Assembly: GCA_023413135.1 (NCBI GenBank)
Contig: JAEZQK010000092.1
Coordinates: 1 to 64,000 of the forward strand
Direction: 5' to 3'
DNA: 64,000 nucleotides
Source of the DNA: Bacillota bacterium
GTDB lineage: Bacteria > Bacillota > Clostridia > Christensenellales > Aristaeellaceae
In this document: positions 8,841 to 16,928 of the stretch, in pieces
How positions within the stretch are numbered: position 1 is the first letter of the stretch
Layout: every line of letters starts with the position of its first letter
Translations under genes and position numbers: made by a program
Notes under the pieces: generated by a model
Told to the model about the DNA's origin: nothing
Databases searched by the model: none
What the model saw: only the letters and a program-made list of their open reading frames with translations

Positions 8841-8849
8841 TGATACAAT
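8841..8849 (+). promoter_or_regulatory. Extended -10 promoter of the PHP gene
   Basis: The same nine-base TGATACAAT occurs on the plus strand 36 bases upstream of the PHP start, mirroring the divergent copy 40 bases away. No -35 is evident. Confidence 0.35.
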
Positions 8850-8885
8850 CCCTGTGATATAAAGGAAATCTGCAAGGAGAAGCTT

Positions 8886-9806
8886 ATGATCCGTCAAGCA
8901 GCGTTTGTTGGAGGACACCCGCTTTTGAAGGGCAATCTCCATACCCATACCACCCGTTCCGATGGTGTAGGCACACCGGAAGAGGTCATCCGCAAGTATA
9001 TGGCCTACGGCTATGATTTTCTGGCCCTCACCGATCACAGGCTGTACAATTACCAGAATTTTGTCAAGGATAGCCCCGTTACCATCGTGCCCGGCATGGA
9101 GATGGACCGGAGCATGGAAGGCCCCGGCATCCACTGCTTCCATACCGTGTGCCTGGGCCCTGCCAAAGAGGACGGGAACGGCTTTGAACAGGACCAATCT
9201 TTTGAGCGTGGCGTGGTGCGGGACCAGTGGGAATACCAAAAGGTGCTGGACATGATCCACGCAAATGGAAACATCACCTTTTACTGCCATCCCCAGTGGA
9301 GCAGCACTCCGGCCAGGGAGTTTGAGCACCTGCAGGGCAATTTTGCCATGGAGATCTGGAACAGCGGCTGCGCCATAGAAAATGAAATGGAAACAAACGC
9401 CGCCTATTGGGATGAATTGCTGATTCAGGGCAAAAAAATCTATGGTATCGCCGTAGATGACGGCCATGAAATGGCGCACCATTGCGTGGGCTGGGTGCGG
9501 CTGAGCAGCAAAAACACCATTTCCGGCATCCTTGAGGCCTTGCAAAACGGTGCTTTTTATTCCTCCTGCGGCCCCGAAATCTTCGATTTTTATGTGGAGG
9601 ATGGCGTGGCGGCGGTGGAATGCTCCTCCTGCGACCGCGTCCTGTTCACCTATGGCCAGGCGCCTAACCATATTATCCGCAGTAACAAGGATTCGCTTAC
9701 CAGGGCGGAATTTAAAGTTCCGGGCCATTACCGGTATATAAGGGCTGTGGTAGTAGACGATCAGGGCCGCCGGGCCTGGACAAATCCTATTTTCTTTAAT
9801 CATTAA
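8886..9806 (+). CDS. PHP-domain metal-dependent phosphoesterase
   Basis: This 306-residue protein carries the N-terminal PHP motifs LKGNLHTHTTRSDGVGTPEE (H-x-H metal ligands) and FLALTDHR. Further histidines sit at CHPQW and DDGHEMAHH. PHP proteins of this kind hydrolyse phosphate esters in the cytoplasm, and the substrate is unknown. AAGGAG precedes the ATG. Only 19 bases separate it from the MATE gene, so the two are probably cotranscribed. Confidence 0.82.
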   Translation: MIRQAAFVGGHPLLKGNLHTHTTRSDGVGTPEEVIRKYMAYGYDFLALTDHRLYNYQNFVKDSPVTIVPGMEMDRSMEGPGIHCFHTVCLGPAKEDGNGFEQDQSFERGVVRDQWEYQKVLDMIHANGNITFYCHPQWSSTPAREFEHLQGNFAMEIWNSGCAIENEMETNAAYWDELLIQGKKIYGIAVDDGHEMAHHCVGWVRLSSKNTISGILEALQNGAFYSSCGPEIFDFYVEDGVAAVECSSCDRVLFTYGQAPNHIIRSNKDSLTRAEFKVPGHYRYIRAVVVDDQGRRAWTNPIFFNH

Positions 9807-9825
9807 TCAATAAAGAAGAGTTTAT

Positions 9826-11194
9826 ATGCATCTGTTCTCCCACCCGCAAAAAATAGACAATTCCCTGCTTTTTTCCACGGAAGAACTAAGGCGGCTGATC
9901 GTTCCCCTGATTCTGGAGCAGCTTCTGGCAGTGACCATCGGTGTTGCGGATACGGTGATGGTGGCCTCCGTGGGCGAGGCAGCCGTATCAGGTATCTCCC
10001 TGGTAGATAGCATCAACATCCTTTTGATCAATGTGTTTGCCGCTCTGGCTACAGGCGGCGCGGTCGTCACCGCTCAATACCTGGGGCGCAAAGAACCGGA
10101 TATGGCAGGCCAGGCGGCCAAACAATTATTGTATACAGTGCTGGCAGTCTCGCTTCTGATAGCAGCCTTTTCCCTTGCCTTCCGTCATTTTTTGCTAAGC
10201 ATGATCTTCCCTGACATAGCGCCGGACGTGAAGGGCCATGCTCAGGTATATTTTCTGATCACGGCGCTCAGCTTTCCGTTCCTTTCCGTATATAACGGCA
10301 GCGCCGCGCTGATGCGGACCATCGGCAACTCCCAGGCATCACTCAAAACTTCCCTACTTAATGAACGCTGTGAATATCTGCGGCAATGCGTTGCTGATCT
10401 TCGTATTCCACCTGGGTGTGGCAGGCGCGGCCATCGCCACGCTGGTGTCCCGGATCATGGGTGCGGTCATCATGCTTGTCATTTTAAAGGAGCCGCATCC
10501 CATGTTGCACATCCCCTCCCTCAGGAAGCCGCAATGGGATGGCGCTATGGTGAAGCGGATACTGCATGTCGGCGTTCCTAACGGCCTGGAAAACGGCATG
10601 TTTCAGGTTGGCAAAATTCTGATACAAAGCCTTGTGGCGACCTTAGGCACCACAGCCATCGCCGCAAACGCGGTAGCCAGCAATCTTTCCGGATTTCTGA
10701 CCATTCCCGGTTCTGCGGTGAGCCTTGCCATGATCACCGTGGTAGGCCGGTGTGTGGGTGCGAAGGAGTTCAAGCAGGCCAGGCGGTATGTGTTCCGCCT
10801 GATGAACATCACCTATCTGTCGATGTTGCTGTTAAGCGGCGCCATCCTGCTGCTTTGCCCTTATATTATAGGCGCTTACCAGTTAAGCCCGGAAACAGCT
10901 GCCCTGGCTTCCCAACTGATACTGGTCTATAGCATTGTTTGCCTTTTCTTATGGCCCACATCCTTTGTGCTGCCCAATGCGCTTAGGGCCGCAGGCGACG
11001 CCAACTTTACTATGCTGGTTTCCAGCCTTTCCATGCTGCTGTTCCGCATTGCCTTCAGCTATCTGCTGGTTATACAATTCCGTATGGGGTTGTTGGGCGT
11101 TTGGCTCGCCATGATGATCGATTGGCTCACCCGTTCCATTGCCTTTGTATGGCGGTATCTGTCCGGGCGTTGGGAACAAAAGAATTTTCTATAG
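9826..11194 (+). pseudogene. MATE family multidrug/Na+ exporter, frameshifted
   Basis: Codons 9826-10359 encode the N-terminal half of a MATE transporter (LRRLIVPLILEQLLAVTIGV, then DTVMVASVGE), ending ...SLKTSLL. The frame then runs into unrelated sequence to a stop at 10581. The rest of the transporter continues in the +1 frame from ATG 10361 (MNAVNICGNALLIF) to 11194. Removing the single A at 10360 restores one protein of about 455 residues, the normal MATE length. No ribosome site precedes 10361, so two separate genes are unlikely. The gene is either a recent pseudogene, a sequencing error, or uses programmed +1 frameshifting at CTT-A-ATG. The rest of the sequence looks under selection. 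Confidence 0.8.
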
Positions 11195-11203
11195 GGAAAC
11201 ACA

Positions 11204-11244
11204 GAAAAAAGCGCCTTGGAGAACCGCCTCCAAAGCGCTTTTTT
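11204..11244. terminator. Bidirectional terminator between the MATE and ogt genes
   Basis: AAAAAAGCGC and GCGCTTTTTT flank a stem that continues through TTGGAG/CTCCAA. It has a U-run in both directions and serves two convergent genes. Confidence 0.85.
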
Positions 11245-11277
11245 GAATGCACGACGCAATAATGTTCTCCATTAGTA

Positions 11278-11751
11278 TTACGCCGTCACCTTTCCCTTTT
11301 CCAGCGCCAGCAGCCTTTCCTTCATGGGCAGGCCGCCGCCATATCCCACCAGGCTGCCGTCGGCGCCGATCACCCTGTGGCAGGGGATGATCACCGGGAT
11401 GGGATTGCGGTTGTTGGCCAGCCCAACAGCCCTGGCAGCCCCGGGCTTGCCGAGATCCTTGGCCAGCTTCCCGTAGGAGGATGTTTCTCCATAAGGTATT
11501 TTGATCAGCGCCTCCCACACCTGCTTTTGAAAAGCAGTACCCTCCGGCGCAAGCGGTACATCAAAAGCCGTCCGCTTGCCCTGTAGGTATTCCCGAAGCT
11601 GATCCGCCGCCTTTTTCAGCGTATCGGTTTCTTCCCGCTGCATTTCCATTGGGACATGCTCCCCGGAGAAAAACAGGTTCGTTACACTTCCGCTTTCTTC
11701 GGCGATGACCACCTGGCCCAAAACCGTATCGTACATCCACACATGCTTCAT
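11278..11751 (-). CDS. ogt: Methylated-DNA--protein-cysteine S-methyltransferase
   Basis: This 157-residue suicide repair enzyme removes alkyl groups from O6-alkylguanine onto its own cysteine. The active-site motif IPCHRVI, the helix-turn-helix ARAVGLANNRNPIP and the conserved GYGGGLPMKERLL tail are present. ATG 11751 is chosen over an upstream extension because AAAAGGAG precedes it and homologues begin a few residues before the first strand. It lies 59 bases downstream of a small conserved gene on the same strand. Confidence 0.93.
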   Translation of the reverse strand: MKHVWMYDTVLGQVVIAEESGSVTNLFFSGEHVPMEMQREETDTLKKAADQLREYLQGKRTAFDVPLAPEGTAFQKQVWEALIKIPYGETSSYGKLAKDLGKPGAARAVGLANNRNPIPVIIPCHRVIGADGSLVGYGGGLPMKERLLALEKGKVTA

Positions 11752-11810
11752 GGCAATGCTCCTTTTAAAAACGCTGACATCATTATACCAGAAAAAGAAG
11801 CGTCTGAAAA

Positions 11811-12062
11811 TCAGGGGTGCTTTTGCTCCACAAACCACCGGGTGCCCGCCTGATACAGGTAAGTCACATGGCCGCCGATGCGCACCGTGTACCGCATGCC
11901 GGCTGCATTCGCCGGGAGGCTTACACCGGGGCGGACGTCCAGCACGCTTTGAACGGAATATCGTACGCCGTCATTCCAGATGACGCAGGTAGGATGCAAC
12001 GTACCATCCTCCGAAAACCAGGCCTCTACCCGGACATAGGTCTTCTTAAGATCCTCCGCCAT
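11811..12062 (-). CDS. Conserved small hypothetical protein
   Basis: This 83-residue protein has features I associate with a clostridial family of unknown function: an N-terminal strand (KKTYVRVEAWF), a CVIWNDGVRYSV segment, VLDVRPG, and a conserved end YTVRIGGHVTYLYQ followed by RWFVE. It is predicted to be a small beta-rich cytoplasmic protein. The start at 12062 (MAEDLKKTY) is favoured by length and pattern. It probably shares an mRNA with ogt, so a role near DNA repair is possible but not shown. Confidence 0.65.
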   Translation of the reverse strand: MAEDLKKTYVRVEAWFSEDGTLHPTCVIWNDGVRYSVQSVLDVRPGVSLPANAAGMRYTVRIGGHVTYLYQAGTRWFVEQKHP

Positions 12063-12171
12063 ACTTCTGCCCTGCCTGCAAAATGCTTCCCATAAGATTA
12101 TAGCAAACATCAGTTCTCTTTTGAAGGACAGAATGTGTGCAGATAGAGCCCATTCCGGTGAAGGAAAAGCT

Positions 12172-12196
12172 CCGCCGCGAAAGTACTTCGCGGCGG
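12172..12196 (-). terminator. Terminator after the AraC-fusion gene
   Basis: A ten-base perfect stem (CCGCCGCGAA/TTCGCGGCGG) with a five-base loop lies 6 bases past the stop. On the minus strand it is followed by AGCTTTTCC. Confidence 0.65.
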
Positions 12197-12202
12197 CAGT
12201 TG

Positions 12203-13720
12203 TTATGAAAGCCTTTCCAGCATGGTAAGGATATGCTCACAGGCCATATGCTCGTGCTGCTTTGCTTTTTTGATGAGCATTACGATCTGCCTGCGGACCT
12301 CAGGTTGTGCCAGATTACGGATGTTCTGCTCATTTTGCTCGAATCCGCCCTTGAGCTTGTACATTTCCATGGAGCAGCCCGCCGCTTCCCGGAATTGCTG
12401 GGCCGTTTTCAAACACAACTCCCTGATTTCAAGGTGCCTTTCCCCCATTTTTGAAATCCAGCAAGCCGCATGGGAGCGTCCTTCCCCCACCATCACCTGG
12501 GCGTCAGTCTGGCACATGGCGTGTTCGAACAGCAGGGGCAGCACCGCGCTTTCAGGGAATTCCCTGTCGTTCCCAATGGCCCCGGCCCATGCGTCATACG
12601 CAGCCTGACCCCCGGCGTAGATGCGTTTTTCCGATGTGCCGGGATCATAAACGGTGATTCGTTCCTTCGTGAGCACTTCCACGGCATTTTCAAGCAGTTC
12701 TTTGATGGAAGCAGGCTCCCCCGCTTCCTCGCCAATCGCCATCAAAAGACTGGTACACTCATTTTCCCACCAGGTATGGGTAATGAAGTAACCACACTCA
12801 TTGGTTTCCCTTTCCCGGTCAAACTCGGGGTTGCCCTGGAAAAAGTTCCAGCCCAGCAGCGTTTCCCCGTGGTCGGCATACCCGGTAAGGATGCAGGCCT
12901 CCGGCGGTCCGATGATGCCCAGCGCGATCACCGGCCGGCCGCGGTCGATTTCTTCCCGGATGAAGGCCATAAATTGTTCCTTGCTGCTTCCTTTCCGCTC
13001 AAGCATATTGACCTTGCGCCCTACAGCTTGAAAGGAGCGGCGGAAGGCTTCCAGCGGGTCATCGTAGACATACTGAATATCCACGTTGCCGCCGTCCCAC
13101 CGGTCCACGTTCCAGCGCAGGCGAAATGCCGCGCCGCTTGATGCCATCAGGCTGGAATAGTCGGCCTGCTGACCCATATAGTTCAGGCAGGCCTTCAGGC
13201 AGGAGGGAAAGGGCGTACACTCCTCATAGGTGTATTCCACTTTCGGCACCCCGTACAGAATGCAGCTTCCAGTTGTCTTTTCCATGTCTTTCATCATTTT
13301 CTCCGCCTCCGTATCACAGCTTGCAGGCGGTTTGAGCCCATCCGCCAATACGGCCGGGCCATATGCGCCTGCCGTCAGTCTTTTACGGCCCACATGGATA
13401 TCCGCCTTTCGAAAAAGACTGGGAATCACGCCTGTTTCCCTACGGAATGCCCGGGAGAACGTATCATACGCCTCAAAACCGTATTCCCCCGCAATATCCG
13501 TCAGTTTCTTGTCAGTATGCTTAATGTCAAAGGCGGCGTGGGCCACCCGCCTGGACAACTCGTACCGTCCCAGCGTCATTCTGGTGCATTCTCTGAATAC
13601 TTCCCTCAGGTGACGGTAGGAAAAGCCCGTGGACCGCTCCAAAAGCTGCAGATCCATGCCGTCCCTGACTCGCCGTTCAATGAAAGTAACCACTGATGCA
13701 ATGCACATCGAATAATCCAT
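12203..13720 (-). CDS. AraC-type regulator fused to a BtrH-like/papain-fold domain
   Basis: This is a 505-residue protein. Residues about 8-105 form the two AraC helix-turn-helices (LERSTGFSYRHLREVFRECT; LTDIAGEYGFEAYDTFSRAF). The remaining 370 residues resemble BtrH_N/C39-like proteins: SCLKACLNYMG near residue 175, GRPVIALGIIGPPEACIL, then HGETLLGWNFFQ. A helical C-terminal region follows. The DNA-binding part is N-terminal, opposite to the usual AraC order, as in other large effector-domain AraC proteins. The second domain may sense or bind a ligand (inference). ACAGGAG precedes the start and TATAAT lies about 50 bases upstream. Confidence 0.7.
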   Translation of the reverse strand: MDYSMCIASVVTFIERRVRDGMDLQLLERSTGFSYRHLREVFRECTRMTLGRYELSRRVAHAAFDIKHTDKKLTDIAGEYGFEAYDTFSRAFRRETGVIPSLFRKADIHVGRKRLTAGAYGPAVLADGLKPPASCDTEAEKMMKDMEKTTGSCILYGVPKVEYTYEECTPFPSCLKACLNYMGQQADYSSLMASSGAAFRLRWNVDRWDGGNVDIQYVYDDPLEAFRRSFQAVGRKVNMLERKGSSKEQFMAFIREEIDRGRPVIALGIIGPPEACILTGYADHGETLLGWNFFQGNPEFDRERETNECGYFITHTWWENECTSLLMAIGEEAGEPASIKELLENAVEVLTKERITVYDPGTSEKRIYAGGQAAYDAWAGAIGNDREFPESAVLPLLFEHAMCQTDAQVMVGEGRSHAACWISKMGERHLEIRELCLKTAQQFREAAGCSMEMYKLKGGFEQNEQNIRNLAQPEVRRQIVMLIKKAKQHEHMACEHILTMLERLS

Positions 13721-13821
13721 AGCCTTTTTCTCCTGTGTTATGTCTTGCTTCTGGAAGCAGTTTCATTATAAACGATAAGCAGGCGACGCGCTCGACTTTT
13801 TTGACCTTGTTCTTGTATCTG

Positions 13822-14595
13822 CTAGAGCAGATCCCGCATCTCGGTCATGTTCTCCCAATAGCGCTTGGGCATATGTGTCATGCGGCATTTGGGGTTGTAC
13901 CGGTCTTCAATGGCCACGGTCTTGTAAAACTGCCGCCACAGGGCACGGTAGCGTTCCTCGGTTTCAGACGCTTCGGGAAATAAAGCTTCCTCCAACTGCA
14001 CAAGTTCCATATTCCCATCCTGATAACAAAGCGCCGCCTTGTGGGTCTTGTCATAGATGGCGAAGACCTCGTTGTGGAAGCGGTCGGCAAAGTGGCTTGC
14101 GATAAACGGCAGTATGAAGTTTTTGGGGCTGATGGTAGCCACCAGCTTCCCATCGCAATCGGAAAAACGTACAAACCCCGTCAACAGATGTCCTTCCCGC
14201 AGCAGGTGGCGCTCCGCCTCCAAAAGCGTGGCTACGTCGGGGTGGGCCAGCAGCTGAATTACCTTCGGTCCCTCTGAAAACGCCAGCAGCGCAAAGCGCA
14301 GCAGGGCGATCTCCTTTTCCTTCAGGCAGCTGTAAAATGCGGTTCTCATCAGTTCAAAGGCACGCGGAGAAACCTTTTCTATCATAGCATTGCTTACCCT
14401 CTGTGCCCTTTCCATGTCCGTTTCCACCCGCTTGCGGAAAAACAGAGCCATCTGGGCCTCCCCTTCCGGCTGGATGGCAAAAGGCATCTCATGGGTATAC
14501 ACGCTCTCATAAATACAGCAAAAAAGGCCGGGCAAGCTGCCGTCGTAGAGGTATACCACTTCGCATGGCTTGGCTAATGACCTTGCGCCAGGCAC
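13822..14595 (-). CDS. Radical-SAM-linked DNA metabolism protein (TIGR03915/DUF4130 type)
   Basis: This 257-residue protein begins near VVYLYDGSLPGLFCCIYES and ends PKRYWENMTEMRDLL, both matching the family annotated as probable DNA metabolism protein. That family is always paired with the radical SAM protein next door. The GTG start at 14595 is preceded by GGAGGAGG and lies inside the radical SAM gene (22-base overlap), so the two are translationally coupled. A uracil-DNA-glycosylase-like domain is often part of this system. Its exact reaction is unproven. Confidence 0.82.
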   Translation of the reverse strand: MPGARSLAKPCEVVYLYDGSLPGLFCCIYESVYTHEMPFAIQPEGEAQMALFFRKRVETDMERAQRVSNAMIEKVSPRAFELMRTAFYSCLKEKEIALLRFALLAFSEGPKVIQLLAHPDVATLLEAERHLLREGHLLTGFVRFSDCDGKLVATISPKNFILPFIASHFADRFHNEVFAIYDKTHKAALCYQDGNMELVQLEEALFPEASETEERYRALWRQFYKTVAIEDRYNPKCRMTHMPKRYWENMTEMRDLL

Positions 14596-15911
14596 AGCAC
14601 CGCCTCCTCCACCGCGCTTTGAATGTTCATCGTCTTGCCGCTTGCCGAGAAATTCAACCCCATGCCCGCCATGGCTGGAAACAGCGAAAGCTGCTCCATG
14701 CCAAAGGCATTCAAATTGGGGTCAATCAAAGCCCGCACAGTGACTTCCCGGCTGGCCGTTATTCCCAAGGGTATATCCCCGGCGCGTATAAAATACTGGG
14801 CCCTTTTTAACACCACGCCCATGCGCTTGAGTGCCGTAAGATCCAGCCTGCCGTTTTTCCGGGCAATCACGATGCGTTGGGCACTGGTGGGCCCGATTCC
14901 CGGCACCCTTAAAAGCTCGGCCAGGGAAGCGCTGTTTACATCCACAGGAAATAAATGCATGTTATGAATCGCCCAGTTGCACTTGGGATCCAGGTACGGG
15001 TTGAAGTTGGGTGCCTGCTCGCTCAAGATCTCATCGGCGGTAAACTGGTACTGCCGGAGTAGAAAATCGGCCTGATACAGCCGGTGCTCCCGCAAAAGCT
15101 GCGGCTTGGTATTTAAAGACGGCAGCATGGTGTCCTCCACCGCAGGGATATAGGCGGAATAGAAAACGCGCTTGAGGCGGTATTTATCATACAACCCGGA
15201 GGCTAGCTTTAGGATGTGATAATCGCTTTCCGGGCTGGCGCCGATGATCATCTGCGTCGCTTGCCCCGCGGCGGCAAAGCGGGGTGCGCTTTTGAACTTC
15301 ACAATCTCCTGGCGGTTTGATTCTATCCCGCTTCTGATCTGCGCCATGGGCGAAAAAATCGCCTTTTTCGTCTTGTTGGGGGCCAGTTTCACAAGGCTTT
15401 CCTCGCTGGGCAGCTCAATGTTGATGCTCAGCCGGTCCACCAGAATGCCAAGGCGGTGGACCAACTCGTCGGATGCGCCAGGAATGGTTTTACAATGGAT
15501 ATAGCCCCAGAACTGGTATTTGTACCGAAGAAGCTCCAAGGCCTTGATCATCTGCTCCATGGTGTGGTCGGGATTTTTCAATATGCCGCTGGAGAGAAAC
15601 AGCCCTTCAATATAGTTGCGGCGGTAGAACTGAATGGTAAGCTCAGCCAGCTCTGAAGGCGTGAAGGCGGCTCTTGGCACATCGTTGGTACAACGGTTGA
15701 CACAATATTTGCAGTCGTATATGCAATGGTTGCTGAGCAATACCTTCAAAAGCGACATACACCGCCCATCCGCCGCAAAGGTATGGCAGCATCCGGCCGC
15801 AACGGCGCTGCCAATCCCCTTTCCGCCGGGCCTGTCCACCCCGGAGGAGGTGCAGGCGGCGTCATACTTGGCGCTGTCCGCCAAAATCGTCAGCTTGTCC
15901 ATTAGGTCCAC
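14574..15911 (-). CDS. Putative DNA modification/repair radical SAM protein (TIGR03916 type)
   Basis: This 445-residue protein has the radical SAM cluster motif CIYDCKYC and a C-terminal helix-hairpin-helix (LLRVPGIGPTSAQRIVIARK) for DNA binding. Homologues start MD-L-KLxxLADxAKYDxxC, which supports the GTG at 15911 (after AGGTGA). ATG 15902 and the longer frame from 15962 are alternatives. Family annotation links it to nucleic-acid modification or repair with its DUF4130-type partner immediately downstream. The chemistry is not established. Confidence 0.85.
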   Translation of the reverse strand: MDLMDKLTILADSAKYDAACTSSGVDRPGGKGIGSAVAAGCCHTFAADGRCMSLLKVLLSNHCIYDCKYCVNRCTNDVPRAAFTPSELAELTIQFYRRNYIEGLFLSSGILKNPDHTMEQMIKALELLRYKYQFWGYIHCKTIPGASDELVHRLGILVDRLSINIELPSEESLVKLAPNKTKKAIFSPMAQIRSGIESNRQEIVKFKSAPRFAAAGQATQMIIGASPESDYHILKLASGLYDKYRLKRVFYSAYIPAVEDTMLPSLNTKPQLLREHRLYQADFLLRQYQFTADEILSEQAPNFNPYLDPKCNWAIHNMHLFPVDVNSASLAELLRVPGIGPTSAQRIVIARKNGRLDLTALKRMGVVLKRAQYFIRAGDIPLGITASREVTVRALIDPNLNAFGMEQLSLFPAMAGMGLNFSASGKTMNIQSAVEEAVLCLAQGH

Positions 15912-16029
15912 ATACTTCACCTGCTCAGTTTTGCATAATAGGAACACTTGTTCCCTTTCCATTATACGCAGGATCGTCGCAATTGTAAAGATAGCTTGAA
16001 AAAAATCTTGAAAATCTTGAAAAAAGGGA

Positions 16030-16058
16030 TTGACAAAACATTATCTATGAAATAAAAT
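16030..16058 (+). promoter_or_regulatory. Promoter of the TetR operon
   Basis: TTGACA (16030-16035) and TAAAAT (16053-16058) are spaced by 17 bases. Three TCTTGAAAA-like direct repeats precede it (about 15993-16025). Confidence 0.75.
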
Positions 16059-16083
16059 TAAACATGTTTAAATCATATTTAAA
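16058..16083 (+). promoter_or_regulatory. Palindromic operator, probably of the TetR protein
   Basis: The perfect 14-base palindrome TTAAACATGTTTAA (16058-16071) overlaps a second inverted repeat, TTTAAAT-CAT-ATTTAAA (16067-16083). Both lie between the -10 box and the tetR start, where a repressor would block transcription. This fits autoregulation (inference). Confidence 0.6.
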
Positions 16084-16097
16084 TTTCTGAAAGGAGA

Positions 16098-16691
16098 GTG
16101 ACGGCTATCCCACGCAATGAAGATGCCAAACAGGCGCTGATGGAAGCGGCCGTATCACTGATGCGGGAAACGGAGGATCCCCGCAGCCTGACGGTTCGGC
16201 AAATTGCCGGGCGCGCCAATGTAAATGCCGCCCTGGTCAACTATTATTACGGTTCCAAAGATGAGCTGATCCATGCAGCGGTGGATGAGATCATGCAAGC
16301 CGAAGCCGGAAGGTGGCTTATGATGCCAAACGGCGAAGCAGATCCCATATTAAGGCTCAAGGATATGCTCCGGCAGATGTCCGATATGGTGATCAACTAC
16401 TTCCAGTTTACAAAGGTATCTCTGGAATTTTCGATCACGCAGGGAGACACTGATATCCCCCAAATGCTGCTTCCCCTTATGCGGTCCATACTACCCGGCA
16501 GGGATGAGCGGGAACTGCGCCTTCTGTCCTTCATGCTGATCACCGGCCTGCAATCCGCCGTGATCCGCCATGACGCGTTTCACAGCTATACCGGGTATGA
16601 TCCTTTTGACAAAAAACAGCGCGACGAAATTCTAAACAGGCTGGTGGATGTGTTTTTTGCTACCCCGGCTGCAATAAAGGAGAAAGAATAA
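16098..16691 (+). CDS. TetR family transcriptional regulator
   Basis: The protein has about 195-197 residues with a TetR helix-turn-helix near the N-terminus (LTVRQIAGRANVNAALVNYY, then YGSKDEL) and a divergent helical effector domain. The start is uncertain. GTG 16098 touches the ribosome site AAGGAG (one-base gap), while the in-frame ATC at 16107 has ideal spacing. Homologues typically begin about where either would. It is coupled (TAATG) to a small membrane protein, as often seen for a repressor and its target. Confidence 0.88.
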   Translation: MTAIPRNEDAKQALMEAAVSLMRETEDPRSLTVRQIAGRANVNAALVNYYYGSKDELIHAAVDEIMQAEAGRWLMMPNGEADPILRLKDMLRQMSDMVINYFQFTKVSLEFSITQGDTDIPQMLLPLMRSILPGRDERELRLLSFMLITGLQSAVIRHDAFHSYTGYDPFDKKQRDEILNRLVDVFFATPAAIKEKE

Positions 16692-16894
16692 TGAAAACTA
16701 TCGTCATCATCGTAGCCATTCTGGATATTATTATGCTTCTGTCCACGCTGATCTGCGGGCTGTGGATCTCCGGTCAGAATCTGACAGGGGAAGCGCTTGT
16801 CTCCTCACGAACCTTCCACCGCAATATCGCCATCGCTTCCATTGTGCTGTCGGTGATTGTCATCCTATGGATGCTCTTTGCCTACGTCCGGTAG
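16691..16894 (+). CDS. Small two-helix membrane protein
   Basis: This 67-residue protein has two hydrophobic segments (about residues 3-26 and 45-65) joined by a polar loop. Its ATG overlaps the TetR stop codon, so it is in the TetR operon and presumably under its control. No family was recognised. Confidence 0.65.
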   Translation: MKTIVIIVAILDIIMLLSTLICGLWISGQNLTGEALVSSRTFHRNIAIASIVLSVIVILWMLFAYVR

Positions 16895-16928
16895 CAAAAC
16901 TGTCGTAGGGCCTTCCCTCTAAACGCTT

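Noticed and set aside
10361..11194. Separate half-MATE gene starting at ATG 10361
   Set aside because: No ribosome site precedes it, and it continues the upstream half without missing residues. A frameshifted single gene fits better.
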